Shown here in pieces: positions 47,456 through 60,528 of a stretch of 64,000 nt of DNA. The stretch comes from Chlamydomonas sphaeroides. Taxonomy: Eukaryota; Chlorophyta; Chlorophyceae; Chlamydomonadales; Chlamydomonadaceae. The notes under the pieces are model-generated. The model saw only the letters and a list, made by a program, of their open reading frames with translations. It was not told the origin of the DNA and searched no databases. Within the stretch, counting starts at the first letter, position 1. Every line of letters starts with the position of its first letter. The translations under genes and the position numbers were made by a program. The stretch lies in the NCBI GenBank assembly GCA_001662425.1, contig BDDC01000084.1, positions 1 through 64,000 of the forward strand. The letters are read 5' to 3'.

Positions 47456-50400
47456 CCGGCAAGCCAGCCGCGGCAGTCCACGCGAGGCGGGCTTGCTAGC
47501 TGTCTCGGTGGACTAGCGACGCTAGCCCGTCCGCCAGCAGCCTAGCCAGCGAGCTACATACATTGCGACGACGGCCGGACCCTGGCAGCCTGTACATGTA
47601 CACATGTGCCGAAAGAAGCGGCCAGGGCTTGCGCTGCATGTGTGCCGGCGTGGTCGGTGGTTGGAGCGCGGCGGCCGGAACAAAGGGAGCGAGCCGCCTG
47701 CGCTCGTGCGTTGGCCGGCGCACGGGAGGTAGCGCGGCCCCACGCCGGCGGTGGATGCATGGAGAGTCGGCAGGCGTCGGGGGCGTGGGGCGATACGTGG
47801 ACGATGGCTGCAGGGGGCGGGCGCCCTTGCCGGCGGCGGCTGTGCGAGCGCGTTTCATGGCCTTCTAGAGTCTGCTGAGGCACCTGTCTGCGGTGTTTCC
47901 CCGCATTGCCCCTACCTACTAGCCCCGACAGAAGCCTTCCGCACGCAGGGCCTACCAAGTTGGGTCGAGCTATGTGCTCTCGCTCCGTTGTTGATGTGTT
48001 GCATGAAGCTTGGAGCGCGAGGAGTTGAATTGCAGCAGACCATGTGCGCTAGGTGGACGCGCGAAAGGGGTGAGGGGGCGGGAGCAGACCGCACGCGGCG
48101 CGCGCGGGGGGTGCGTGCTATGCAGGGCTATGCTACCGCAAAAGTCATGGTCTCGTTGGGTCATGGAGGCTCGGTGGATTGCACGGCGAAGTAAGTTTGC
48201 CGGCCTCGGTCAGCGTGGTAGCAGAGGTAGCAGGGCATGCATGCATAATAAGCAGCACAGCGCACGCCGGCGGCGGGCGAGCGAGGTGATAAATGCGCTG
48301 CGTTGCTCGCCGTGTGGCGCGGTACTGCATACGCCCAAGCACCACGCACGCACCGGCCGCCGCTGGCGGGCTGAAAGCGTACTTGCTCGTTGCTCGGTGC
48401 AGCTGGTGTAGACGAAGAACAATAATCGGCTGGATGCCATTGATGGGGCGGTGTATTATAGTGTCAAGTAGAACAGAACCCCACACGCGGCACAGCACGC
48501 CCCGGTGCATGTGATGGGTTTGTTGGCGCCGCCGGACACGCCGCCTGTGGGGCAGCGCGTGGAGCGAGCGGCAGAGCGCTTGAACAAGCGAGGGCGGGCG
48601 GGGAGGTCACGGGCCAACATGTATGCATGTCCGTTGGGGCATGGCAAGGCAAGCTGCTGCAGTGTGCCGCACCTGTCGGCGCCTGTCGGCGCTCGTGATG
48701 ATGTGCGAGGGCCTCAGAAGGGGTCGTGCGCTGGCGGCCGGGGGACGCAACGAGCCCCGCTGGAGTATGCTTGTGCTTGGTGGGGAAACACGAGCGCGCT
48801 CCCGGGGCACGGCTTGCACGTGTTGCTGGGGCAGCCGGTGCGTGCGTGCGGCGCGGCTGCGCTCTAGGTAAGCAGGATGGGTCTTGGCTGGCTGGCTGGG
48901 GGGCGGGATGGGCGCAGAGCTCGCTGCGCACATGACCTGACCTGCTGCTTATGTACAGGCCCCTGCCTCCCCCTACCTACCATATGTGCGTGCACATGTC
49001 CGCATGACTCGCAGCTGCTGCCATGACGCGCGCCCTGGCTCTCTCGGCAGCTTCTTTCGCTCACACATGGAACCACGCAGCTGCTGCATCCATTCACGAA
49101 GTTCGAATGATCCATGCGTGCGTTCAAGCAAGAGGGGTCCACATGGTTGCTCCGCCACACGCACGCTCTCTCTCGCTCTGCGGGCTGCGTGGCCCCCGCG
49201 GCCTCACAAGTCCCAACCCTGCATGCCCCAACACTGAACGACACATTGTACGACACCATTTGATGCCGTACACACTGGTGCGTACGCCAGCATCAGCAGG
49301 GCGGCTACAGGCTTGTAGGGCAGCAGAGGCATCAGTCGGCGGGCAGTTTGGCCCTCGTTGACCGGGGTTTTTGTTGCGCGCGGCCGAGGCCGGTGCCGCG
49401 CCCTGACGACGGGGGTGGGACCCCCCCCGCACATACAGGGGCAGTGCGTGTGGCAGCTTGCTAGGACCTCTGCCTGAAAACACAGTGTAGTCTGCTGGGG
49501 TAGGACTGCGGCGCATGCGTGGCGCACGGGGTAGGGGAGTCAGTTGGGAGTCTCCCCTGACGTCCTGGGCTAGAGACCTAGAGTGCATGCGTGGAAGGGA
49601 GCAGCCGGCCAGGGCCGGCCTGCCTAGCCGGCTCCTACAGGCCCGGCGGCTCGAGGCGTCCAGGGCGCCGAAATGGTTTCCGACGGTAACCCGGTGCCCG
49701 GCGCGTGCGTCACCTGAACACGATTTTGTGAAAGGGGAGGCTAGTCTGCCTGGACGGAGCGGTGCATGTTACACCACGCGTGTGTACCCCCCTGTGCCCG
49801 AGCGACGGGCCTGGCATGGCGGGAGACACAGGCGTGGAGACGGCTGGGGCTTGACGCTTGGCGCCTCGACATTACAGGCACAGCACTGAGCTCTCGTTCA
49901 ATCGCCAAGGGCTCCTGCCCAACAGAGGTAACACTTGCACCGCAATCAATCTCAACATCAAACCAACGGTACGGGCGTTGTTGTACTCTTCGTCACTCTT
50001 CTTGCAGCGCGCCTGACTTCGGCGACGCATCTGATCAAACGGCGCACGCTGCAACAAACCCCTGCTGCTACAATATGACTTCTTTCCCCTCGCCCCCGCT
50101 ACAACGCCCCGAACAAACAGGCGAGACATCGCCGCAACCGCGCAACCTCCTGCCGTTCACAACTCATGCCACCATCTCTGCTCCATTGGCTCATCAACGC
50201 TAGGGCACGCTCCCAACTTGCTGCAGGTGGGCGACTAGCGAACGGCAGCTTCCGGGCCCGCATGCGAAATACCGTACGTCACCCGCACAATATCGATATA
50301 CAAACAAAGATCAGGGCGCAGGCGCCACCTGCAAATGCGCGCCGCGGCGTGCGGCTTTTGCAGGCAAAGACCCGGCACACCAGCACGCGACGCCGTTCAA

Positions 50401-51358
50401 ACATAGAGCCGGCTGCTACGCGGTACAGACACACGCACACGGGCGGAAGCGGCACAAAGAACGCCCTTGCGTCCGACACGGGCGCACTCACACGAAGGCA
50501 CCTCCCAGCGGATCGCCATCCTGCCGTCGGGAGCCCCGTCGTACTTTTCTCCTCCGCCGTCTCACGATACAGAGCCGTACCGGCCCGGCCGGAGCAGCCC
50601 CCTCATCCGCAGGCGCTAGGTGCACCCCAATTACCGAAAGCACCCAGAACAGCCTCCTTCGCAACCGCCGCCAGCGCCAGCGCGCGGCGCGGCCTCCCGA
50701 GTTAAGCTGTGGCGTAGGATGCACGGCCCCGAGGGAGCCGGCATGCCGCGTGCGCCGCGCCAACAGAACGAAGTGTCCATGTCACAAACCTCCTCGTCAG
50801 CTCATGACCCAACCCCTTCACACGTCGCCCCGACACGCGCACACAAGCGAATGTGGGTAGGCTTAGGCCGGGTGGGAACAAGGCCAAGCCTACGCCGATT
50901 GCGGACGCGTCAAACGTCTTGCACGGTCTGCTTGTTTTGCTGCGGTCATGCGAGCCCCGCCGTCCTCACGCTCTCGCGTGTCTCGTCGTTTTCGTCGTCG
51001 TCGTCGTCGTCGTCTGCGACAAACCGCGCAAGGGCCGCCGCGACGCCGCGATAGCGAGCCGCGGCGCGTGGGGCCCCTTGGGAGCATGATTGCCGTTCGC
51101 GTCCGCGGTCCTCGTCTCGTCCTCGCGTCCTTCTCCGTTGGTCTCCAGTGTCACTCCTCAGTCTCATCGGAAGCTGTGTGAATCCGTGGTAATGGTACAA
51201 TCCAGGAAGCCCGAGCCTCCGAGCTCAGAGCCCCATGCCGCTTCCGAACACACGCACGCCGCCGCCTGCGCAGCGGCAACGGCGGCGGCGGCAGCGGCCG
51301 GCGACTCTAGAGCCCGGCGCTCGGGCCACCACCCAGCACTCTGGCGGCACGGTACCGC
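47456..51358. other. 3.9-kb stretch without a gene I can support
   Basis: Many short open frames occur on both strands, mostly with non-ATG starts, none conserved. A TCG triplet microsatellite lies at about 50992-51014. The sequence is less uniformly GC-rich than coding regions. It separates the Cys-rich gene from the 3' end of CBM20 protein 2. A transposon remnant is possible, but I found no terminal repeats. Confidence 0.4.
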
Positions 51359-54300
51359 TTAGTGCTTGGCGAACTGCATCTCCCGCACGCGGTTCTCCGT
51401 ACGGCGGCGTACGGCCATCGTGTCGTACTCGCCGCTGGCGGCCAGGCTCTTGGCGGCCTCAATCTTGGACAGCGTGCGGTCGAACAGGCCCCTGCCGGGA
51501 TCAGGAAAAAAAAACAGCAGCTCAGCCAACCGCTGTCAAAATGACGAACACCACTGCCGCCGTCAGCCTCTTCCCAGGACCCGGCCCCACGGCTGTGCAA
51601 AGCACCCAGCCGTCGCTCCGGTTCTGTGCATGTTCATCCAAGCCTAGGGCCCAGGCCAATCCCCCTCCCCACCTGGCCCGCTCGAGCTGCGCCTCCAGCG
51701 CAGCCACCTCGGGCTTGGTGGCGTCCAGGGCGCGAGTGGTGCTGGCCAGCTTCTTCTCCATGCGCTCCACCTGGGGGTGTTGGCAGATGGTGGTGGGGTT
51801 GAGCACGTCAGTTGTTGATGAGGAGGGGGACACGAGCAGCCAGCAGCCGACTGAGCCCGGAGCCGCTGGCCAGCGACGCCGAGGGCCCCAACACACGCGG
51901 TGCCGCAGCCATCACCAGGGCACGTTGACAGAACGAGTCGATAAGTCGATGGACAGCACCGCACAGGCATGGTGGTCTGCGCCACACGCACCTCGGGCGC
52001 CAGAGCCTCGTAGGCCTTCTGCGCCGCCGCCAGCTGCTTGGCAAGGACCTGCAGCTCCTTCTTGGCCACATCGCACAGCTGCGGGCAGGGAGGGGTTTGG
52101 GAGGGCGCGCGGAAGGCAGCGTGTCAGACCGGCTACAACACCCGTCGTCAGGGGCTAAAATGGTTGGCCGCTAACCCGCTGCTGCTCGCGTTGAAGCACG
52201 TTAAGGCTAACGAACAGCGCCCGCCCCCTGGTACCGCTAGGCTGGCCGCCCTGCCGTTCCCCGTACCAACGCCCACCTGGCGGGTCACGCCCACTGCGCC
52301 TCCCAGCTCGCCCGCCTCCTTCTTGGTGGTCTCGTACAGCCGCCGGGTCGTCTGCAGGCTCTCCGCCAGCTGCACCATCTCGAAGCGTCCCGGGCCGCGG
52401 TCCAGCGCCTGCGAAGGAGAAGGATGGGTCCGGGCAGGGAGGGAGGGAGAGGTGGGGCGCTTGGCCCACGGAGCCGAGGCAAGAGTCGACGGCCCGACCC
52501 AGAGCGGGGCATGCCGCAGCCGAGGGCCCCACAGCACTAAACCGCATGACAGGGCCCTGCCATGCCCTCTGGCCGCCGCTGCCAACAACAAACGCACCTC
52601 ACCCCCGGCCCGCCTGCTCATGCCAGCCCCAAGCACACACCACGCACCGACTCGTCCCTGCTGTCAATGGCCTTGCGCGCGTCGTCGCGCTCGCGGCGGA
52701 GGCCGTCCAGCTGGCTGCTGGTGGCCGCCAGCTGCTGCCGCAGCAGCTGCACCACCTGAGGGGAGGGCAGGGGACGGGACAGCGCTGGCACGCGGCAGAT
52801 AGGCAGTCCCGAGCCACACAACAAGCGAACGCTCGCTGCTGCTGCAGCGTCCCTCGGCTGCGACACGCGAGAGCTAGCCTCCACCAGAATCGGAACACCA
52901 TAGCGGCGCTGTGGGCCACATCAGAAGGGTCCGCCCATGGCCACAACGGCTGCGCTGCCGCACCTGCGGGTTGCCGGCGGTGGCGGCGGCGCTGAGCCTG
53001 TCCACCTCGATGCTGTGCGTGGGCGCCACACCCCAGTAGGCCGTCACCATGACGGGGCGCACGCCGTTGTGCTCGCGGCTGAGGTTGCGGTTCTCGCACG
53101 GCTCCCACGTCACGGCCTTGCCCGTCACGCTGTCAATTACAACCACCTGCGGCCCCAGGGGCAGCACGCGAGCGTCAAAGCAGTCCCCCATGCCAGCACG
53201 GCACGGCGGAGGTGACCGGGCCTTGCCGCCTCGCACGACTGCGTCAACGCCTGCTTCGCTCTGCTCGTGATGGGTGCTTCAGATAATCATGTACAGCCGT
53301 TTGCGAATCCTGTATTGTGCGGTTCCTACCTTGGCCTGCAGTCCCTCGCCCATGGGCAGCTCGGCCATGGCCGTCCACAGCGGGCTGTCCTCGCCCGCCC
53401 GCTCCAGCGGCAAGCCGGCGGCTGGGTCCCAGCGGCCCAGCGCCGGCGAAGCGCCCACCAGCACCAGGCTCTGGTCGGGCTTGAGCGTGGGGCCGCCCCG
53501 GGGCACCAGCACCGTCACCTGTGGGGGTGCGAGCGGGACCAAGGTAGGACAGCGGGGCAAAGTGAGGTGTCGCGACGGGTCGCGGCGTGGCCCGTCAGCC
53601 AGCCAACCCAGACAACGCCCCCGTCCCGCAGCAAACATTGTGCTGCGCCACGCTGCTCTCATGCGTGCAACGCGTCGTGCACGGAGCGCGGAGCGCGTTG
53701 CTTGCAGATCGCGTTGCTGGTAGCTGAGTCACGTGTTCGGCGCGCTGGGCCACCAGGCGCCGTGCCGCACCTGGCATTGCACCAGGCTGCTCTCGTCCTC
53801 AAAGGCGCCAGACCACTCGTTGTCCTCAAACGATGCCACGCCCGGAATGACCGAGCCGGACGAGGCGCTCTTGTCTGCGCGGGCAACATCGGCACCATGC
53901 AGCGGTCAGTATCCTGCCTGGTCAATGCGCATACGGCCATGCAGGTGGTGAGGTGGTCGACGGCGAGCATCCAAGGACAGAGGTGTCGCGGCAGGGCTCG
54001 TCTCCACGCCACAATCTGCCTCCGCCAAGGCCAATGGATTGTTGATAAAAACGTCAGCGCACACAAGCCGCTCACCGCGTCCGCCCGCCTGCGCGAGCGC
54101 CTTCTTGACGCCCGCGATGAGAGAGTTGCCGCTCAGCGAGGCGGCGGCCGTGGCCACGGCGTGCGCGTGGCCGTTGGCCAGCACCGGCTTGCCGGAGGCC
54201 GCGCCGCCGCGGCGGAGCGAATTGGCGACGATCTGCACGAGGGAAGGAGGAGGGAGGGCACGGCAGGGGCAGGGCAGGGCCGACGATGAGAGCTGTGGTT

Positions 54301-55703
54301 GACGACAGGACAGGCGCGATTGGCACGGGCAGAGCTGCGCTGAGGCACAGCGGCTGCGCTGGTGTGAAGTGGTGGCTGCTGGGTTGCGTAAATCAGCCTA
54401 CCATCGCCCGGGATGCCCAACCTGAAATTCATTGCAGAACTCATTTCAGGACATTAAGTCATCCTTACGTATTCAAGTATTGCTTCGCTGCTCACCTGGT
54501 TGCAGTCGGGGAAGCCCCAGTGGCACAGCAGCGTGTAGCCGGCGGCGCGGCCAGCCAGCGATGAGGGCGCCAGCAGGATCTCGCGGTTGGCCTCTGCACA
54601 CGGGGCGCGCAGCGTTGTGGGAGACGAGGCGGCAGGCGTCAGAGACAGCAGGCGAAAGAGACAGCAGTGATGGCGTGCGACGCGCGCCGTCGGGAGGGCA
54701 GTTGAAGGCAGCAGGCAGCAGCGCTCCAAGATACGGCCAAACGTGCAAGACGAGCCCATTCAGCTCAAACTGACGGGAACGTGGATGCCACACACACAAA
54801 CACCGCCATCGCCCGTGCTCACCCGGCTCCCACACGCTCTTGCCGTCGTCGCACAGCACCACCAGCTTGCAGGCCAGGTTGGTGTGGATGGGCAGCTCCA
54901 GCTCCAGCTCGTGGCTGTGGCCCTCACACCAACGGAAGCGCGCGCCTGGGGACGCCATGATCGACGTGCGCCGGGCAGGCAGCAGCAGGAGCGTGAGCGC
55001 GAGCAGGACGGTGTATGCGCTCGGCGGCAGCTAGCTAGACTGCATGACTCATGTCCTCCAGGGTGAGGCGCGGCCCGCGATTGCAAGAAACACGCAGGGT
55101 GCTCGGAGCACCCGACACACACCCTTGGTGGCGTCCCAGCTGCCCAGCGCCTCGCACGAGCCAGTTAGCACCAGCTGCTGGCCGTGGTGTGTCTGATGGT
55201 ACGGCACCACGATCTTGACCTTGACGTTCAGCGCGCTATCGGTGGCGGCGCCGGGGGCGGCGGCGGCGGCGGCGGCCAACGGGCCGGCGCGGGAGGCGCG
55301 CTGTGGAGGGCGGGCGTGCGGGTGGGCGAGGGAGGCAGCGGGATGACGGTGCGGAGCAGGGCGGGAGGTGTATGAGCAAAGGCGCGTGGGCAGGTAGGGT
55401 GGGCATGGCAGGGCAGCGAGCTGCATACCTTGAGGCCGAGGTGCGCGGCGCCGAAAGGACGAATGGCGGGACCGCGCGCCGGGATGGACACGTGCTCACG
55501 GGGAGCTGCGGGAAGGCGACGGGCATGCGAAGGCCGTCAGATGAGGAAAGATGAGGCGTATGGACACGGTGGTGAGGGTTGCATAGCAAAGACGGCGGCT
55601 TGGTGCGCGGTGCGGGAGAGGGCGCGTTCCGGAAGCGCGACTGTTGCGCCATGGACTCACCAACAGGCGCGGCGTCGGCAACGCTCGGTGCAACCGGGCT
55701 CAT
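51359..55703 (-). CDS. CBM20 starch-binding, coiled-coil protein 2 (two CBM20 domains)
   Basis: Fourteen exons join to 569 aa: 55661-55703, 55429-55505, 55123-55300, 54823-54945, 54496-54593, 54076-54232, 53771-53874, 53330-53518, 52964-53146, 52648-52755, 52277-52408, 51992-52078, 51673-51770, 51359-51491. CBM20-a covers about 64-173 (QQLVLTGSCEALGSWDATKG, GKSVWEPGEANREILL). CBM20-b covers about 261-370 (QSLVLVGASPALGRWDPAAG, AVTWEPCENRNL). An acidic linker (ASFEDNEWSGAFEDESSLV) separates them. A coiled coil runs from about 385 to 526, ending in a basic tail (MAVRRRTENRVREMQFAKH). The start exon (MSPVAPSVADAAPV) fits in phase; a plastid signal is unproven. The protein should bind starch and may tether it to another structure. 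The architecture parallels the CBM20 protein at 11-15 kb. Confidence 0.85.
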
Positions 55704-58700
55704 CGCAGACGATCGGCTGCTGCGAGACGTTGAGCATGGCAGCTGGCACCTGCCATCGCAACAAGGGAGGTTGCGACAAAAGCATGGAAGAGTAGGGTTG
55801 TCGCCAAGGCCAGCGCGTCAACTTGGCAATGCCAGGCTAGCGACCGGCTCACCAAGCCCGGCGCAATGTTGGCACTGTTTCGGCAAGCGGCGCGGCTTCG
55901 CGACGTGGGATTTCAGTGGGCGCGCGGACCACTTGCTAGCCTCTATGCCGCCGCCGGACCTCACAGAACACCGCATACCTTGATAACAACATGTTGGTAG
56001 GCTGAGCGACTCAGGAAGAGCTTAAGCGAATGCAGGCGGAACCCCGTATGTATTGGGCAGGCAAGCGCGTTGCCTTGCTGGTGCCCTAGAGGTTATGCTT
56101 GATGTCGCTTGCGACCTTGGCTGGTCGGCGTGGGGCTTGGCGAGAGCCGGGTGAAGAGCGACCCAAGGATGCCGGATGCACCGAGTGGCGAGCGTGTGTT
56201 GCAGCGCAGTAGAGCGTTACAAGTGCGTAGCTGCTCTGGGTATCAAGCCAAGTGCAGCGCGACCTTCAGCCTGGCAGTCGACGATAGTAGGAGTTCGTGC
56301 TGCGGGAGCTTCAGTCGCGCGCTCAACGGAGGGGTCCGGAGCTCAACGAGGGAGTCCTGGAGTACACAGCTGTATCGTGTATAATTCTTGATTGAAGTGA
56401 TGCGAGCTTTGGTGACCATTGGGCCCAGGAGCAATTTTGGCCCATGCAATCCTCGCACCCGATTGCCTGCTAGTCGATGCGACATAACAACAGGCAATCA
56501 CGACGATACATTAACCCGCATGGAATCCGACGGAGCCGCGACTCTGGGGCGACCGCCCGCCAACCGTCTGATGTGTGGCCCCCGGGTCGCAGCCAGGATG
56601 CTTGACGGGCCGGCTTGCAGGAACCTGCAAGACACACTGTCGGAATCCCTCAGTACCACGTGTCATGTGTCACCCTGACATCACCCACTGTCGCAGCCTC
56701 GGCTGTGTCACGAACTCCATCGTTTGCATCGACACGCTATGGCGCACTGAGCGGAGCCCCTGTTACTTCTGCGCTTCGCTTATACTCCCCTCTGTTCGCC
56801 ATGCAGCATGCTATAGATTCGCGCATGCACCGCTCTACACGTGCCTATTCGAGGCAGCTGGTCCTCTCTGTTGCACGATGGCAGCAGCCGGAGGGCAGGA
56901 GAGGACAGCGGGGGCGCTGCGCTGCTGCTGTGTGCGTCGAGTTGTGCCGTGTTGTGCTACGGACGCTGGGATCCGCTGCACACCGCGCACTGCATTTCAC
57001 GCGTCGCGCATGGCTTCCCGTATGACCGCCCGGCGTTACAACAGTCCTGCGCAAATGCCCTGGCCCCTGGCCAGGAGCTCCTGCCCCTGGCCCCGACGAA
57101 CGTATTAGGGCCGTTCAACGTCCGGCGCCCGCCAATCGCTCGACGCTACACATTCGCGAACCCATTCACGAACGGCCCGCGTGCGGCGCTCGTACGCTGA
57201 CACTTCCGACTGCAGCGGATCGAGTTCTCGGTCACGCACCTGCACGCATCGGTACCCAATCTGCCGGGCGCCGGCGCATCACCGCGCCCGCGGCAAGACC
57301 AGCGCGGCCCCTGCTGCCCCACAGGTCCCACCCACGATCGGACCCCAGTCGGTCCAGCCGCTGGCGCCGTCGTTTCCACCCATCCCCCCGGGCCCGCGTT
57401 CGCCCCCTTCGCCCGCAGCCGTGTAGGTGCTAACGGCGGGGCTCAATGCCTCTAGCGGCATACGCCAGTGGCCGCCGCCAGAGTCGCTCCGAAAGCCATT
57501 GTTGCTCGACAGGCTCGTTGTGGCGGGCAAGGTCTACGTGCTGCAGCGGCGGCAGCGGTTAAGGTGGCATCGGCATCGGCAACGGCATCGGCAGCGGCGC
57601 CGCTGTCGCCGCCAGTGTCCTCAGCTCCGGCGGCAGCGCTGCCGGCGCCGACGCTGCGGCAACGCCTCTTGCCCGAGGGCCTGCCGGCACCTCTTGCCGA
57701 GGGCCTGCCGGCGCCTACGCCACGGGCGCTGCCCGACACGCAGCCGCCACCAGCCGCCACCGTCACACGCCACTGGCCGTGTCGCCAGAACAAGCGCCGG
57801 AAGGAGGCGGCGATGGACGTCCAACTGAACCCACACCAGCGCCGCAGGGCATGGGGATGTGGTCGTCGGACGAACGAGCGGCCGAATATATCCCAGCGCC
57901 CGCGCCCGCGCCCGCGCCCCGCGGCCGCAGCGCCCGCGGCCGCAGCCTACGCTGTGGTGCACCCAGCCAACCCGCCCGACCAGCGCCAGTCCCCTCACCG
58001 GGTTCAGGCCGGGGTCGCCAACCTCGCCATGCCAGCTCACCGCCCTGACCCGGATGCGCCGCCAAAGCCCCTGCCACCCCTACGACCCCTGCCACCCAAG
58101 CCACAGCTCACCTGCCGGAGCCAGCGCCTCCGCCAGCTGCACACCCCTCCCCCCCCCCCGCAGCGCCAGCTGCCGCACGGGCGGGTCGTTTGCGTGCAGG
58201 CACACCACGCTGGTTCCAAAGTGGAATGCACACCATCGCCACTCGGGCCGCCAGGGGAGCGCCGGCATGGCGGCACGAGGGCCCCGGGCGGCGCCTGCGG
58301 GCGGCAGAAAGGCCCACCAGTGCCACTCGGGCCGCCAGGAGAGTTGGGTGGGAGCGTGAGGGGTCGCAGAGCGCGGTGAAAGCGGCAGTCATGGGTAGTG
58401 GGCCGGGGGCAATAGGGTCCAGTACTGCCACACGGCCCGCCAGGCGAGCGCCGCCGTGGGCCGCACTGCCCAGAGCGGCAGCAGCGGCAGCAGTCGCCAG
58501 TCGTGGGCCGGGGGCCAACTTACCGCTGGTCGCAGCGACGGGCAGAGGGCTGGCCAGGGTGACCGCTGCCGGGGCGAGGCGCATGGCCGGGTAAGGTCAG
58601 CTGTTTAGACTCGCGCTGGGTATGCCACCGGTCCGGCCCAGCGGCGCGACCCGCAGAAGCGAGCCCCGCGGCGGCGCTGCCACCAGGCCTGAGCCGACTG

Positions 58701-59170
58701 CTGCTTGGAGGTGTAGGGTGACATGGGCACCCGCCACCACTGGCCGCCGTGGCGGCGCCGGAGGGTCAGCGCAGCAGCGCAGCAGGCACCACCGCTGGCC
58801 AGCGCCGACGCCGCGGCAGCAGCTTGCGGCGGTGGCGGCGATTTCCCCTGCCTGCCGGCAGGCTAGCGTTGGCGCTGACGCGGCGGCCAAAGCCCAGATG
58901 GGACGACCCCCGCGCGGCGGGCCGTGGGGTTGAGGTGGGCAGGCTGAGGCGGGGTTGCGTCAGGGGCACGTGGGAATGCGAGGGCCGGCTGGTGGCTGCG
59001 GTTGATGGGGTGGGGTTCCGATGGGCGGGCGGCGGCGGCAGGTGGGTTAGGGACCTGCGCCACGTGCGGTCACGTGGCCATGCAGGGCTCGATGTGGACC
59101 AGCCGTCTGACGGGCCGGCCGTCTGATCTGCCGCCGGGTGCCGGGTGCCGGCCCCGCAGCCCGCCCTGGT

Positions 59171-59247
59171 CGCCGCCACCGCCGCCTCCGCCGCCTCCGC
59201 CGCCTCCGCCGCCTCCGCCGCCTCCGCCGCCTCCGCCGCCTCCGCCT
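59171..59247. repeat. GCC/TCC-rich 9-bp simple repeat
   Basis: About eight units of CCGCCTCCG, a typical expanded simple repeat. It keeps frames open on both strands (poly-Pro/Ala/Ser or poly-Arg/Glu/Ala) and so inflates the ORFs around it. Confidence 0.95.
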
Positions 59248-59256
59248 GGCCAACGC

Positions 59257-59340
59257 TCGCCAGCCGCCTGCCCGCCATCTGCTGATGGAGCTGGGCGCCT
59301 CCCTCATGCCCCTCAACTCCGCGAGGCGCTGGTGCAGCGC
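59257..59340 (+). repeat. Duplicated coding-like segment, copy 1
   Basis: This segment shares TCGCCAGCCGCC, CTGATGGAG and CGCGAGGCGCTGGTGC with copy 2 at 59853-59943, about 600 bp away. A small indel shifts the reading frame between LLMELG and the REALV part, so it looks degenerate. Confidence 0.65.
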
Positions 59341-59852
59341 GCTGCGGCCGCCGCCGCCAGCCCCTCCACCACCGACGCCACTGAGCTCCCGACGCCGAGC
59401 CACGTTTTGGGTCGTCCCTGGTGCTCGTTCTGGTGCAGCTGCTGACCCTCCGCCACCGACGCCACCGACGCCCCAGTAGCCAGCCGCTGGTGGCGCTGCG
59501 CAGCCGGCAGCGCGGTCTGGCCGCCGCCTGCCTCCAGGCGCTGCCGCTGCTGCTGGTGCGTGGAGCTCATCCTCCTCCCCCATGCGGCCCTCCTCCATGC
59601 GGCCCCGACCCGCGGGCCGCTCACCAGCCAGCTGCTTGCGAAGGAGCCGCTGGCGTTGGCCCGCAGCTATCGGCCGTTCAGATCGCCGCCGCCGTCGACG
59701 GCCGCTGGCCGCTGATTTTGCTCTTGGGCCCACCGCCGGCCCCTCAGCCACCGCCGCCGCTTGGCCCTCACCCAGCGGGGCGCTGGGCGGGGGGAGGAGA
59801 GGGTTGGGCTGCGGCCGCCAACCCGTCGGCCGCCGCCGCCGCCGCTGCATCT

Positions 59853-59943
59853 TCGCCAGCCAGCCGCCCGTCTGCCAGCTGCTCATGGAGTTGCTCCTCC
59901 GCCTTTCCCATGCCCCCGAGCCTCGCGAGGCGCTGGTGCGGCG
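59853..59943 (+). repeat. Duplicated coding-like segment, copy 2
   Basis: This copy keeps one frame open across the whole unit (QPPVCQLLMELLLRL, then APEPREALVRRSA). It may be closer to the ancestral sequence than copy 1. No known family was recognised. Confidence 0.65.
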
Positions 59944-60528
59944 CTCTGCCACCGCCAGCATGCGGCGGCCCGCGCGGCAGCCCAGGTCCACCATCATGGC
60001 CGGGCGCCGGGCTCGTAGTTCTACGCGGCCCCGTCGGGCGCTCGGGACACCGCACTGCTGCGGTGCGGCCACGGCTGGGCGGCTCGGCTGGCACAGGCTG
60101 GCGGTTTGGAGCAGGAACGCGCCGCGAGCAGGTTGGGAGCGCAGCGTGGCGCCATCGCGATGGGTCTGAACGTATGCCAGCTGCTTGCATGCGCCCTACG
60201 GCTCAGCGACTGCTTCAGCGCGACACTTGCACGATCAATTGCGATTGTGAGTTGCAGTCTCGGCTGCACTTGTTGAAACTTAAAAAGCAATTGACGCGCT
60301 TAGCTGCAAAGCGGTGTAAGTTATCAAGCGATATTAATGCGCGTAGCGACTGATTGCGGCACCGCGAAGCATAGTTGCGAGCTTAGCCATCAGCTACAAA
60401 GCGTGACAGGCACAGTGATGCACTGCATATCTGCACTGCAAATAAGCGCGGCCCCTCCTGCCTCCATTTGTCGCTGCTCGACCCACGGGCCTTCCTGAGG
60501 ACCGCCTCGGCCTCGGCCGACTGCGGCC

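Larger units (their letters stand above)
55704..60528. other. Repeat-rich 4.8-kb stretch, no gene called
   Basis: From 55704 to about 57200 the DNA is less GC-rich and has no clear ORF. From 57200 to 60100 long frames are open on both strands but consist of Ala, Arg, Pro and Gly low complexity, with microsatellites, a triplet-rich run and duplicated segments listed separately. No frame shows a conserved domain, so a degenerate gene or transposon remnant is as likely as a real gene. The last 400 bp is the probable promoter of the methyltransferase gene. Confidence 0.4.

Noticed and set aside
57468..58379. 303-aa plus-strand frame
   Set aside because: Starts with GTG, lacks motifs, and consists of Pro/Ala/Arg stretches and microsatellite translation.
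59047..60072. 341-aa minus-strand frame with poly-Arg
   Set aside because: Length is driven by the 9-bp simple repeat and a duplicated segment; no conserved domain.
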